A program made the position numbers and the translations under genes. DNA of 64,000 nucleotides, taken from the NCBI RefSeq assembly GCF_022201045.2, contig NC_068560.1, positions 19,485,501-19,549,500 on the forward strand, written 5' to 3'. How positions within the stretch are numbered: the first letter of the stretch is position 1; every line of letters starts with the position of its first letter. The notes below the pieces were generated by a model. That model ran no database searches. It was given only the letters and a program-made list of their open reading frames with translations, and had not been told where the DNA came from. This DNA is from Citrus sinensis (lineage: Eukaryota; Streptophyta; Magnoliopsida; Sapindales; Rutaceae). Shown here piece by piece: positions 46,136 to 58,795 of this stretch.

Positions 46136-46310
46136 CATAAATAATAAAAAGAAAGTTGGAGAGAACACACCTGGATGGGCTGGGAAAGCTTTAAAAAAAA
46201 AGAACAACTAAAAAGAAAACATTAGAAAAGAAAAATACTAGAAAAGAAAAACAAACAAAGAGAAGAAAACCTACTATTAAAATAAAACAAGAGTGCAAAG
46301 ATGGACATAA
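44909..46310. other. 3' non-coding internal region of the gypsy element
   Basis: Next to the 3' LTR, 44909-44925 read on the minus strand is a polypurine tract (TTTGGGGGTATT). A second G-run in the same context (AAGTTTGGGGGTGGGA, minus strand, about 46012-46028) follows CATTGAGGACAATGTT, a phrase common in this part of Athila-like elements. Long T-runs lie at about 45470-45510 and 45940-45990. No env-like frame was found. Confidence 0.6.
46091..46134. repeat. (AAT)n microsatellite in the gypsy element
   Basis: About 14 consecutive AAT units in the 3' internal region. Confidence 0.9.
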
Positions 46311-49300
46311 TTAATCCTGATAAACAGGATCATCTAAAAGTATCTCCTTAACTTCTGGTGTTCTTAACTCTAAAAATGGTTTCAATCTTTGCCCATTGAC
46401 CTTAAATAAATCACCATTTTTAGGCTTTTCAATCTCAATTGCTCCATAAGGGAAAACAGTACGAACTATAAAAGGACCAGACCATCGAGAACGTAACTTA
46501 CCTGGAAAGAGATGCAATCGGGAATTATATAAAAGTACTTTCTGACCTGGTGTAAAGGCTTTTCTCAAAATGTGTTTGTCATGAAAGACTTTCATTCGCT
46601 GTTTATAAATCTTGGCATTCTCATATGCATCATTCCTGATCTCTTCAAGTTCTGCTAGTTGTAATCTTCTCTTGGAACAAGCCTGCTGCATGTCAAAATT
46701 GAATTTCTTGATCGCCCAATATGCACGATGCTCCAACTCTACTGGCAGATGACATGCTTTTCCATACACAAGTCAATAAGGTGACATCCCAATTGGTGTT
46801 TTAAAAGCAGTCCTATATGCCCACAATGCATCATCAAGTCTCAAAGACCAATCCTTTCTATCTGGCCTAACTGTTTTCTCTAGAATCTGCTTGATCTCTC
46901 TATTAGAAATCTCTACTTGGCCACTGGTTTGAGGATGATATGGGGTGGCAACCTTATGTGTAATGGAATATTTGTCCAAAAGAGTTTTGAAAGGTTTATT
47001 GCAAAAATGGGTGCCACCATCACTAATGATTGTTCTAGGGAAACCAAAACGAGACAGAATATTACTCTTCAAGAATTTCACTACAACCCTATGATCATTG
47101 GTTTTGCATGGAATAGCTTCAACCCACTTCGACACATAGTCCACTGCAACCAATATATACTGATAACCAAAAGATGGAGGAAAAGGTCCCATGAAATCAA
47201 TACCCCATACATCGAAGATCTCAACCACAAGAATAGGATTGAGTGGCATCATGTTCCGCTTTGAAATGCTACCCATACGTTGGCACCTATCACACAAAGA
47301 ACAGAAAATATAAGCGTCATGAAAAAGAGTAGGCCAATAAAAACCACACTGTAAAATTTTTGTTGCTGTCTTTCTAGCACTAAAGTGGCCTCCACAAGCT
47401 TGTTCATGGCAAAATGAGATAACACTTTGAATTTCATTATCGGGAACACATCGCCTAATAATCTGATCAGCACAATATTTAAATAAATAGGGATCATCCC
47501 AAAAGAAATCTTTCACTTTAGAAAAGAACTTTGTTCTATCTTGCTTAGTCCAGTGCTCTGGGATTTGACCTGTAGCAAGGTAATTAATTATATCAGCAAA
47601 CCATGGTACGACATTTACACTCATAAGTTGCTCATCTGGGAAAGACTCATTCAAAGGTAAAGATTCTGGAATAAATTTAAGATCAAGGCGAGATAAATGA
47701 TCTGCCACAACATTTTCAGAACCTTTTTTATCTCTAAATTCAATGTCAAATTCTTGTAAAAGCAACACCCAACGAATCAATCTTGCCTTGGCATCTTTCT
47801 TAGTAAACAAATATTTTAAAGCAGCATGATCAGTAAAAATAATCACTTTACAACCTATAAGATAAGATCTGAATTTATCAAGTGCAAACACCACAGCTAG
47901 CATTTCTTTTTCTGTAGTTGAATAGTTCAACTGTGCATCATTGAGTGTCATACTAGCATAATAAATCACATAAGGCACACGATCTAATCTTTGTCCTAAA
48001 ACTGCTCCTACAGCATAATCAGATGCATCACACATAATTTCAAAAGGCAAATCCCAATTAGGTGGCTGAATGATAGGTGAAGAAGTCAACAATTTCTTAA
48101 GCTTTGCAAAACCATCAAGACAAGATTCATCAAAGATAAAAGGTGCATCCTTAACAAGTAAATTGCATAAAGGTCTAGAAATTTTACTAAAATCTTTAAT
48201 GAATCTTCTATAAAAACCAGCATGTCCAAGGAAAGATCTTACTTCTTTTACATATTTGGGATGTGGAAGATTAGAAATTAAATCCACCTTAGCTTTGTCG
48301 ACTTCTATTCCTTTGTTGGAAATTATATGACCAAGAACAATACCTTGTTTTACCATGAAGTGACATTTTTCCCAATTTAGAACCAAGTTCTTTTCTTTAC
48401 ATCTCTGCAAAACTAATGTTAGATGCTGCAAACATTCATCAAAAGAATCTCCATAAACAAAAAAATCATCCATGAATACTTCAAGAAATCTCTCAACCAT
48501 ATCAGAAAAAATACTAAGCATGCATCTTTGAAAGGTAGCAGGTGCATTGCATAAACCAAATGGCATTCTCCTATATGCAAAAGTTCCAAATGGACAAGTA
48601 AAAGTAGTTTTCTCCTGGTCCTCTGGAGCTATAGGGATCTGATTATAACCTGAATATCCATCTAGAAAACAATAAAAATCATGACCTGCAAGTCTATCAA
48701 GCATTTGATCAATAAATGGAAGAGGAAAATGATCTTTTCTTGTAAATGAATTCAATTTTCTATAATCAATACAAACACGCCAACCTGTAGTTACTCTAGT
48801 GGGAATTAATTCATTATTAGCATTAGTAACTACTGTAATACCAGATTTCTTAGGAACAACTTGCACAGGGCTAACCCAAGAGCTATCTGAAATAGGATAA
48901 ATAATTCCTGCATCTAATAATTTGATTACTTCAGCTCTTACCACTTCTTTCATGTTAGGATTTAGCCTACGTTGCATCTCCCTAATAGGTTTAGCATTTT
49001 CTTCAAGATGAATACGATGCATGCAATCTACTGGATTAATACCTTTAATATCAGCAATGGTCCATCCTATTGCCTCCTTATGCTCTTTTAGAATACCTAA
49101 CAACTGACCTTTTTGCTCAAGATCGAGGGAAGAAGAAATAATAACAGGTAGAGTGTCAGATTCTCCCAAGAATGCATATTCCAAAGTGTCGGGCAGTGCT
49201 TTGAGTTCCAATTTTGGTGGTGCCTCCGCAGGTGGGCCAATTTTCTTCTCAGAATGAGGCAGTAATTCTGACTTTGCCTTCCATTTAGTTGTGTCCGTAA

Positions 49301-51737
49301 TTAGAGGTGCATCAAGTAAAACGCTGACTTCTGCAATTGCACTGTCATCATTAAAAGATAAATCAGGATGAGTTAGACATGCCTCTAATGGATCATCATT
49401 ATGATTTGAAATGAATGAATCTTCTACTAATTCCTCTATCATATTCGCGTCAACAAATTCATCTTCTTCTTGTGGCTGCTTGGTAACATTAAAAATATTC
49501 AATTCCATGGTCATATTACCAAAAGATAGCTGCATGTTTCCATTCCTGCAATTAATAAGAGCATCAGCTGTAGCTAAGAAAGGACGACCTAGAATAACTG
49601 GAGTGTGTTTCTTAGGATCATGTACATGCTGAGTATCAATAACGATAAAATCAACAGGATAATAAAATTTATCAATCTGTATCAACACATCCTCTATAAT
49701 ACCACGAGGTATTTTCATTGACCTATCAGCAAGTTGCAAAATAATAGAAGTTGGCTTTAATTCCCCTAGTCCAAGTTGCATGTAAACAGAGTAAGGCAAG
49801 AGATTAACACTAGCGCCTAAATCCAATAATGCTTTATCAAAACATTGGTTCCCTATAACACATGAGATAGTAGGAGAACCAGGGTCCTTAAATTTTGGTG
49901 GCATTTTACATTGAAGTAAATTGCTAGTTTGTTCAGTTAAAAACGCCTTTTTAGTGACATGCAAATTTCTCTTTTTAGTGCATAAATCTTTCAAAAACTT
50001 TGCATATGAAGGAACTTGCTTAATAGCATCGAGTAAAGGGATGTTTATACTTACCTGTTTGAAGATTTCCATAATCTCACCTGTTGAAGTCCCTTTCTTT
50101 ACCTTTCTTAACCTTTGAGGAAAAGGAGCCTTGGGAATGTAAGCTGGCGGGCCACTCTCTTCAGGATCATTTGGTGATGAGTCTTGTGATGGAACTGAAT
50201 CTGAAGAAGTAGGCTCAGATATCTTCCTTGTTTGAACCTCTACTTTGTTGTCAAATAATTTTCCTCTTCTCAAGGTCATAACAGATTTTGCTTCTTCATG
50301 TTGATGGCTTGAACTCGATCCAACTTCGTGCACTCCTTTAGGATTAGGAATTGGTTGACTTGGAAATTTTCCTTTTTCTCTCTCAGCTACAGTAGTTGCT
50401 AATTGACCCAATTGATGTTCAAGCTTTAGAATAGCTTGAGTGTTTGACTGAAAAGCTTGTTGGGTTGACTGAATGAAACTTTGAAGTGTATCCTCTAAAG
50501 AAGGCTTTCTTTGTTGGGGTGCAACAAATTGAGACATAGGTTGTTGGGCAGGAGGATATACTTGGTTAGGAGGGACAAATTGTTGATTGGGCATGTTAAA
50601 TTGTTGTCCTCCTTGGTTTGACAAAGGTTGATTTTGTTTCCAAGAAAAATTAGGGTGATTCTTCCAATTAGGATTATATGTGGATGAATATGGACTATTG
50701 GAGGTTTTCTCATATGATTGTAAGGCATGTACCTGCTCAGAATAAGCCTCTTGATAGGCTGGTAATGATGGACAATTCTGTGCTGTATGAGACACGTTAG
50801 AACAAATAGCACAAACCTCATTAGCTACACTAGGATGATGATTCATTGATTGGTTCAGAGCTAAGGCATCTACTTTCCTAGAAAGCGTAGCTAGAGTGGC
50901 TTTCACATCAAAGTCATCCTTAACTTCATATAACCCCTTTCTAGAAACTTGAGATGATTTTTCTCTTTGATTTGAAAAATCCCACTGTTGAGAATTCTCA
51001 GAAAGTGAATTAAAGAAATCCCATGCAGCCCCTTCATGTAAGTTCAAAAATCTCCCACCATTCATAGACTCTACCATATGACGATTTGACATGATTAAAC
51101 CGTTATAAAAGCATTGTATAAGTCTCCAATTTTCAAAACCATGGTGGGGGCACTTAAGGAGTAAATCATTGAATCTTTCCCAACACTCGTAAAATTGCTC
51201 ACCCTCTCTTTGATAAAAATCACTTATCTCTCTCCTAAGGGCATTTGTTTTAGACATAGGGAAAAACTTGGTGAGAAACTTATTACTCAATTCATCCCAT
51301 GTACTAATAGACCCAGCAGGAAGTGAATTCAACCAAGCTTTTGCTTTGTCTTTTAATGAGAAAGGGAACATACGAAGCCTAATTGACTCATCATTAAAAT
51401 TTTGAAAACGAAATGTAGAGCATATGTCAAGAAATTCCTTAATGTGCACATATGGATCCTCTCTCTCTAACCCATGGAAAGATGGTAAAAGTTGAATGAC
51501 AGAGGGCTTGAGTTCAAAGTATGTTGCTGTGGTTTGTGGCAACACAATACAAGATGGTTGGTTGGCTGCAAGTGGTGAAAAATATTCTCTAAGGGTTTTC
51601 TCTGCTTGCACTGGTGGAAGTATTGGCAATAGTCTATTTGGGTCATCCATCACTTCTAAAGAACTAGTTTGACTACTATCAATTTTCGACTCTCTTTTAA
51701 CCAAACGATTTGTTAAATCACGTTCCCAAACACTCAT
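46311..51737 (-). pseudogene. Gag-Pro-Pol polyprotein of the gypsy element, one in-frame stop
   Basis: One frame runs from ATG at 51737 to 46311. An in-frame TGA at 46773-46775, just after KTPIGMSPY, separates residues 1-1654 from 153 further codons that continue in the same frame ([15 protein letters not shown] onward). Domains in order, with approximate residues: Gag (70-260), a CxxC zinc knuckle [14 protein letters not shown] (about 307-320), protease [12 protein letters not shown] (about 635), reverse transcriptase with FMDD (about 1087), RNase H with TDHAAL (about 1290) and integrase. The integrase has an HHCC finger (H..C.LCDRC, about 1445-1485) and catalytic D, D, E in [18 protein letters not shown] and GQVEISNRE. 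The part after the stop is the C-terminal integrase domain (SRWSGPFIV). Otherwise intact; without read-through the product lacks that domain. Confidence 0.92.
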
Positions 51738-51962
51738 AAACTAACTAGACAAGGAAAGAAAGAAAAACAAAACAAAATAAAACAAATCAACAATAATAAA
51801 AAATAAATAAAAGAAATCAAACAACCAAACAATGAATTTAAAGACAAATAAATTTTTTTTTTGTGTTTTTTTTTAATTAAAAAAATATATATAAAAGACA
51901 ATCTAAAATATAACTAGTGGAAGAATCAAATCAACCTAGATTAAACTGACTTTCTAGCACAA
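51738..51962. other. Gypsy 5' leader
   Basis: Untranslated sequence between the primer-binding site and the polyprotein start. It is A/T-rich with a T-run at about 51850-51875. Confidence 0.6.
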
Positions 51963-51980
51963 TCCCCGGCAACGGCGCCA
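51963..51980 (-). other. Primer-binding site, tRNA-Asp
   Basis: On the minus strand this reads TGGCGCCGTTGCCGGGGA, the complement of the 3' end of plant tRNA-Asp including CCA. It lies six bases inside the 5' LTR border, the position where reverse transcription is primed. Confidence 0.9.
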
Positions 51981-51986
51981 AAAACT

Positions 51987-53317
51987 TGTTGTGAAAATTT
52001 TAATATACTCGCAAGCGCACGAATCTAGAGATAGAAAAGTGGTAACGAGGTCGATCCCACAGGGATTGTTATAAATTGAAAAGTCTAATTTAAATCTAAA
52101 ATTAATATTAATTCTAACATAGTTGAGCAAATTGAGTTTTAAGAGAAATTAAACTAATTAAACTAAGAAAACAATTAAAGTAAATGAGAATTTAATGAGA
52201 TAAAAATTACCAAGGTTTCGGAATCCACTACTATTCAATTAGTAATTATCTAAATATTAATTAATCCCCAATTTTAGAGTGACAACTCGAAATCAATCTA
52301 TGTCATCTCATGGATATAACAATTAAGCCCAAGTAATTAAATCTAATGTAGGTTCTTTTTCTACTTAATAATACGATATCTAAGTATCCCATGTAAACAT
52401 ATTGAATAACAAAGAGTCAAAGTTTACTAAGCACTCTATGTAAACAATTTAATGAAAGACATAGAGTCAAAGATAATCATGTATAAACTTTATAGATCCA
52501 AGCATAGAATTAATCGAATATTAATCCTAACAATCAATAATGCATGACAGAATTGATGAAAAGATTTTATTAACATCCAATTAATCATGTGAAATAAAAA
52601 CCATAATCATCAAAGAACATATATAGGGAATTAATTAAATAAAAAGATAATTATTTCATTGAATAGGGTTTCATCCTTAACCTCAGTATAAGAAAATTAG
52701 CTAGACATACTTGAATTGTGAGCAACAAAAGAAATAAAATCAGCCATGAAAGCCGAAATATTGCTACTGCCGATTGCTCTCTTCCAGCCTTTTGTTTCTG
52801 TCCTCTGGCCGCCTCCTTCTCCAAAAGCCAAAACTCCCTTTTATAATCTTTGAAATGGGCCCCATCTCTTAAATCCTAAAGCCAAAAGGCTTGCCTTTTG
52901 TTTCCTTTAGCTCTCACACGTGACCACCTTTGGAATTGCTTTAAGATTCCTTTTCTAATTATGAAAGCCAAGTGCGGGTCCCATTTAAATTGCTTTCCAA
53001 ATATTACAAAGCCATGCACGTGTAACTTAACTAAGCTAAAGCCAATGTTATGCTTAAATTCTTCTTCATGTGCTAGATCAATTAATTTACTAGCTTCGGT
53101 TTCCTCGGCTTCACTTCCACATGCATGTATGTCTAATTGCTTCTAAAATCAATTAATTAACGCTTCCAAAATTGAGCTCCCTTATATCCTTTTTTATCCA
53201 TAATCTTCAATTAATCCCCTATTCAATAAAATAATTTAATTAATTAAAAATAACAAATAAAAATAACTAGTAATTATATAATTAAGGGTAAAATATGTAT
53301 ATAAATTATGCTCATCA
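51987..53317 (-). repeat. 5' LTR of the gypsy element
   Basis: 1331 bp, near-identical to 43578-44908. It carries the element's promoter. Confidence 0.95.
52837..52848 (-). promoter_or_regulatory. Likely TATA box of the gypsy 5' LTR
   Basis: The minus strand reads GATTATAAAAGG, a good TATA box with a purine-rich downstream side, about 850 bases before the LTR border. The other LTR has the same site near 44429-44440. Transcription start not known. Confidence 0.4.
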
Positions 53318-53494
53318 TGCCCCAATTTTTTGAAAGAAAATTTTGGGTTGAATTCTGACCGAGTTCTCGGTTTGACTAGGCTTAAGCCTCCCCTCATGGG
53401 ATCCTGTAATCCATGCTCTCCCTTTTTATCCACCAAACAAGTTACAAACAGTACCGATTTGATGTTTTCGATAGTTATAGGAGAGTGAGGATAC

Positions 53495-53784
53495 CTTGAT
53501 CTTGAACTTTCAATAAAACATCAACAAGATCTTCCTCTTCAGATTTAGCAGCTCTGCACTTCCTATGCTCGCCAATAATGTTTGACATTATTGTGTCAGC
53601 TTGTTGATGCATTTTCTGTACCCGAGACTTGAATCCACTTATCCGTTGATGAAATTTGGTTGAAGCAAACAGATCAGCAACATTAGCACCTCCAGCTATA
53701 TTCAGAAATCGCTGCATAATCGATATCAATACTTCTTGGTCCTTGCACATTTGGCCTACTGCTGATTTTGCAGTGATACCATAT
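53495..53784 (-). pseudogene. Cytochrome P450 pseudogene, internal exon piece
   Basis: Reads YGITAKSAVGQMCKDQEV, then the ADLFAS..KFHQRISGF and EEEDLVDVLLKVQDQ segments, typical of the middle of CYP71-type P450s just before the I-helix intron. It ends at a good donor (CAAG|GTATCC at 53495). Homology stops abruptly at about 53784, so the whole N-terminal third (membrane anchor, proline hinge, B-C region) is gone. The downstream exon is at 42108-42714. Confidence 0.82.
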
Positions 53785-54530
53785 TGTAGTGTTTGAACTG
53801 TTCTATGAACTTAACAAAACCAAACACTGCCCAAGGTCTTTGACAAGATCAAATCAATTTGCATATATCAAACAATGATTCTAAACGAATCAATGTGTAA
53901 TCAAGAACAAAAATCAAGATCTTAGAAATAAGAAGTTAAATAAACAACCTAGGAACGAAAGTAATCACAATAAGAAAAGACACTAATTTACGAGGTTCAG
54001 CCGCCCAAAATTGCACAACCTACATCCACGGAAGAAGCCATTAGAGCAAGCTTTATTGATGAATCAAGGGAAAGTTTGCAGAGCTTTACAGAGATGGTTA
54101 CAGAGAACAAGATGAAACTTTTTCTTACTAGTATCCCTCTCTAGAACGCTCTCTGAATCGATAGAAACTGACTTTTCCACCAGCTTTTATTACGGCTGTT
54201 CTTAACAAACATTGAACGCAGATTTCACCAGATTCAACCATGTGTATAACGGCTTTTGTAACGAACTTGAAACAAGCTTCTCGCATGCTCCCCACTAGCA
54301 CTACTTGAACTAAACGGCTAGAAATGTTGCCGTTTTGCCGCTTTCAAAAACAACAAGTAGAACACGTGTGGTGCTGGTGATAAGTGTCTCAAAAGCCAAA
54401 ATGCCGTCGCTTTGTGTAAATATAGGCCCCCACACGGACTAACAAGCAAGTGACACGTGTCTAAAAGTCAACAGTCATTGACCAGACTGGTGGATACGTG
54501 GAGATGCACTCTTTGAGAATATGGGCAGTT
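53785..54530. other. Possible solo LTR truncating the P450
   Basis: It starts TGTAGTG exactly where P450 homology ends. It contains 'tttacgaggttcagccgccc' followed by 'cctacatccacgg', phrases typical of Copia-type LTRs. A minus-strand CCTATATTTACAC may be a TATA box. I could not find the other end or a target duplication, so the call is tentative. Confidence 0.35.
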
Positions 54531-55947
54531 TCTGTATGAATGTGACAAATTGAGGGGCATTATTGGAACTCAAATTTAGTAGCTCGAGTTTACATGTGAA
54601 AAGTAGCATACTGTTACGAAAAAGGATAAAACATCTTTCTTTGGGCCTGAATGAAGGAACTAATAGAGATTAAGAATTTCCTGAGCAGAGTGAAAAGGCA
54701 AGTACCCGTTAGCCACCCTTTATTGCTCCTTGAAAATTAGTAGGATCACAGCGCTACAGCCTGCCACATGGCAAATAGTAGGAGCAATGATAAAAGTAAT
54801 TAAAAAACATCACCTGTGGGAGGCTAATCAATGAATAACCGACAAGTATCCGAATTACAAAAATGACCCTCAACCATGCACGCTCCAATAAAACACTCAA
54901 AAGGTTTTCCAAAAGGATAATCTCATCCTCATTCATAAAATGATGTCTTCTGTGGAAGAAAAGATTCTGGACTATGATGTCTTTTGCAGCTGCTTCTGTT
55001 GCAATTATTGCAAGAATCCGCCACTGAACAGTTTAACTGATTTTTCAGTCGTCTAAATAATTGCGTTTTGTTCAAAGAATTAGAATATCATAATCTTTCT
55101 GTTTCTAATTCTGTAAAAGTTTTATTTTCTTTGTTGGTAATTTTACTGTATCAGAATTCTATCAACTATATGTTTCATTTAACTTATGTTGTGGCAGATA
55201 CAAGGAAAGATTTTATTGCTGTCCCCTGTGTTTGATGGCTGTTGTGTATTACTCCAATTTTGGAGAATGAAGTTTATTTATTTTGTGTTTGTGCATGGGA
55301 TGGAAAACAAATTCACGGGGTAACCAAAACAAGTCAATTTTGCAGCTTATGACATTCCAAGCTCTGTATTACTCGCCCATTAACGGGCATTCAACAGACA
55401 GGATTTGACACAAAGCACATTTTGACAAATATGATTAATTCGAACGAGTATTGATATTTAGACATAAAATTTAGAGATAGGCTTAAAAAAAATATATAGA
55501 CTATTTTGATTACTTAAATGCGAACAAGAGCCCTTTGTAATGTTGATTTTGTCAGCCAGTTGTGTCTTAAGCAATCTTTTGTTCGATTACACAAATTTAC
55601 TTTATCATCAATAAATTAAGCAAATCAATACAGCCTGATGAAAACCAAATAAATCGAATCAATAATTTCAATTAACTAGATCACTTCTTCTCATAAACAT
55701 TCAATTTCCGCCCCTTCTCGTCAATTTCCTCAAGTAATCTCCACTGAAGGAGGAATTTATTTATATATAGGAGAAAAATAATTACACTCAGTCAAAGGAC
55801 GACATACAAATAAAGCACTGGAAAATCAAAGAAAACTCCATAAAACTTGAAAGCAACATTCAATCATCGAAATGCTTTTTTTTTATTTATTTATACCATT
55901 TTCTTTATAAATGATATAAAGTAATTAATTTCTTTAACAGATAAAAA
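54531..55947. other. Intergenic, no gene seen
   Basis: AT-rich. Short accidental frames only. The right end should hold the 3' UTR of the reductase gene. Confidence 0.4.
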
Positions 55948-57639
55948 TTACAAATAGCGTCGCAAATACTCTTCCACCGTAGTGTACTTAATTTCTGGAT
56001 AAAGTTGAGAAGCTTCGACGCCTTCATTTCCGATTTCGAAATTTGTAAGACATCCCTCGTAGCACACATGATAGTAATGTGTTAATCCAACCTGCCCCGC
56101 ATAATTTTGTTCTATTTTTAAAGGTTAACAAATAAACTTTATTAGGAATTTTTATATATCAGTTATTATAACATCATTAATTACCTAATGGTGACACAAA
56201 AATGCTAAATTAATTTAACAAGTACATGTTTAAACTGCAATTTGTTGGGTACACAATAGTCGATTGCTTTGAAAATTAGTAAGGGTCTCGCGTACCTTTC
56301 ATTGAAGCTAGAAATTCTTCCTTAGAAATTGAAGATTTTTGCAACGTTTTGCCAATCAATTTCTCCCAAGTTTCAACAACCTCTCTTTGAGATAAGATAT
56401 TTTTGGGAGGCCTAAGGTACATGGTCCTGTTGAGGGTCCGAGGGTCATTAATAGCTTTCATTGTGTACATAGCTATATCATCTTCATCCACATATATCGC
56501 TGTCAAATTAGAAATCGAGAGACAAGAGATGAGAGGTTCTCTAAACGTGAAGCAAAGCACATTGTATGTGATTTTTTTTCTTAATTTATAAATGATGGAG
56601 GTGGGCAAAATTTAAATTGATTTTTTAGCTCCAATCTCTTCTAGAATTCGTACCTAGGTGATTAACTAAAGAAAGCTAATAAAAGAATCACTCGATCAAG
56701 CCGCGAGTGTCAAAACGTGAAGTAATTCTATATTGGGTTTTTTGCTTGCATGTAGTTGCTAGCGGTTAATTAAGGAAAAAAGTAATTAATCATAAATTAT
56801 CATTATCTTTTTAATTTGGATGAGAATGCTGATGCATTTTGAAACAAGAAAGGAAAATGATCTTTTATCGCATAACAGTACCTTTAGGATTGCCATCTCC
56901 CAACAAGACCACGGAATCCTTTGAAGGAAGAATGCTACCAGGTTGGCAGAGACCGCCAAGGAAATAACCGGCAAAGCAATTTGCAGAAACATATGTAAAA
57001 GGAATCCCTGCATCTTCAATTGCTTTCCTCACTACCATTTTATCATCAAACGTCACTCTCCCAGGTTCCATTGCATTCGCCATTTTTGCTGGGTCAGTCC
57101 CAAATTCTGACGGCAAGAATCTCTGTCTCAATTTTTACACAAATTAGATTCAAACTGAAAAGCTTAAGCTGATAGATAAGAGCTCGGTACAACAACAGTT
57201 AAAAATAAGTGAAGACTAAGACTTGAGATAAAAACACGTATCTGACATATCAGAGCCTGAAACTGAGTCAAGAAATTTAGAAAATATATAATCCAAACGG
57301 GGTTTGTACCTTAACATTTCCAGCTTCTTTGATTGCATCAACAAGCTTGAGTTGAAGGAGAATTTGATGGCTTCTGATGTGAACACCAGATATTGCACAA
57401 ATGACAACATCAACTAACTTCACAGCATTGACAAGGCTCTGATAGTCATTGAAAGAGCCTGAGACGAGCTTAGCTCCTTGCTCTTTGAAGGACAAGAGCA
57501 TCTGAACTTTCTCGATATCGACGCCAATCTCCGGCCGGTGGAGTACATAAGTTTCATGACCTAGGGCTAAGCTTGCCTTTACCAATCTCTTTCCCAAGTA
57601 ACCTGTTCCTCCTATTATCAGCACTTTGCTTTTTTCCAT
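55948..57639 (-). CDS. Pinoresinol-lariciresinol reductase-like (NmrA / isoflavone reductase family)
   Basis: An NADPH-dependent reductase of the PIP family; the closest subfamily by eye is pinoresinol-lariciresinol reductase, which makes lignans in the cytosol. Exons in coding order: 57639-57310, 57122-56882, 56499-56296 and 56111-55948. They total 939 nt, giving 312 residues, the usual length. Introns are GT-AG with consistent phase (0, 1, 1). The Rossmann motif GGTGYLG spans residues 10-16. The catalytic lysine is K138 in FDDKMVVRK, at the number known for PLR. RFLPSEFGTDP, AIYVDEDDIAMYTMKAINDP and the C-terminal GLTHYYHVCYEGCLTNFEIG fit the family. The acceptor before the last exon (AAATAG) was chosen because it restores EQNYAGQVGLTHYY. 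The start at MEKSKV fits family length; an in-frame ATG 19 codons upstream reads through CT-rich leader. The preferred substrate cannot be told. Confidence 0.9.
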
Positions 57640-57703
57640 TTCTCTCTCTTCTTTCTCCTTTTCTCTCTCAGAATGTAATACAGAGGTAAAGTGCAAGGAT
57701 CTT

Positions 57704-57716
57704 TATACATATATAG
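57704..57716 (-). promoter_or_regulatory. TATA-like box of the reductase gene
   Basis: Minus strand reads CTATATATGTATA about 65-75 bases before the start codon, followed by a GA-rich leader. Confidence 0.4.
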
Positions 57717-58795
57717 CTTCTTTCAATATTGCTCCTGCTTCAATAAGTTTGTACGTAGTTTAGCTTTGCAGGTAACCTTGAAACAAATTTCTCAGACGCC
57801 TTGAGTTGCTTTTACTTTAAAATTAAGGTATTTTATTTATTTATTTTTTCCCTGCATCACAGGGGTACGAGAAAATTTTATTAATTAATAAAAACAATAT
57901 GGTACTTAATCAGGAGGTGTAAAGAGTCTGACCCTCATAAAATTGTATAGTGCTGCAAAAGTTTAATTTTTGTTCGGGTTATTGCTTGATTTTATTAATA
58001 ATATTAAGTACTGTTATGAGCTACACTTGGTGCATGCTTTAAAAAGATATAAGAAAAATTAAAAAGAAAGACAACAAGATTCAGGTCTTGTTTGAGATTG
58101 AAGTTACAGCTGCTATGAAAAAAAAAGTTGTAACTGTAAAAAAAAATTAATATTATGTAGTAAATAAAAATTTTAAATAATAATTTTGACAAAATTATTA
58201 AAGTCAAAATTATTAAAAATATATAGATTTTTCATCACACAAGTGAAAAATTATATCAATATAATTTTTAAAGTATAACGGTTAGTGTTTATCAAATACT
58301 TTAGTATTATGATTTAAAAATACAGTTGTCCAAACTCAATTACAAACAAGACCTTACTACTTAGAATGAACAATTAAACTTTTTTCTTGAAAATATCTAG
58401 GGAAAGTATTTCCGTATACATTTTTTGGGGTGCGATAGACACCTCCTAACGATTAATTTTCTAAATATGCTAAAGTGTCACCTAGTGGGTTTTGTTGGAA
58501 GACTTATTAACTAATTTTAACTTTTTCTAAAGATAACAAAATTTGGATTCAGAACTTTTGCGTATGTTGTATGAAATTATTTGAAAAAAGCTAAATAAAA
58601 TATCTTATGATTTTGATACGTAGTAGTGACCCTCTAATCCCGTCAATTTCGAAAGGTAATAAGACAGCTTCTGCCAAACTTTGTTTTTGAAAATATAAAA
58701 AATACAAAATACAAAAGAGCACAACAATGGACAGAGATCTAACGCGTCGAGAGAAGGAGAGAGAGAAGTTGGAGCAAAGATTTCAGGAGTAAAAT
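57717..58795. other. Intergenic, reductase promoter side
   Basis: No gene or repeat family recognised, apart from the target site of the adjoining MITE. Confidence 0.4.

Larger units (their letters stand above)
43578..53317 (-). mobile_element. Complete Ty3/gypsy LTR retrotransposon (Athila-like)
   Basis: 9740 bp, transcribed on the minus strand. LTRs at 51987-53317 (5') and 43578-44908 (3') are both 1331 bp with only about half a dozen mismatches, so insertion was recent. The flanks TGCCA (43573-43577) and TGCCC (53318-53322) are a target duplication with one mismatch. The primer-binding site matches tRNA-Asp, there is a polypurine tract, and one long gag-pro-pol frame is broken by a single stop. 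The single frame, the DLGAS protease, the FMDD reverse transcriptase and the tRNA-Asp primer favour the Athila/Tat side of Ty3/gypsy. No envelope-like frame was seen. It sits in the intron region of a P450 pseudogene. Confidence 0.93.

Noticed and set aside
46917-47264. Plus-strand open frames within 46.9-50.1 kb
   Set aside because: Shadows of the long gag-pol frame on the minus strand.
53785-54530. Firm call of a Copia solo LTR
   Set aside because: Suggestive phrases only; the second end and a target duplication were not found, so it is listed as tentative.
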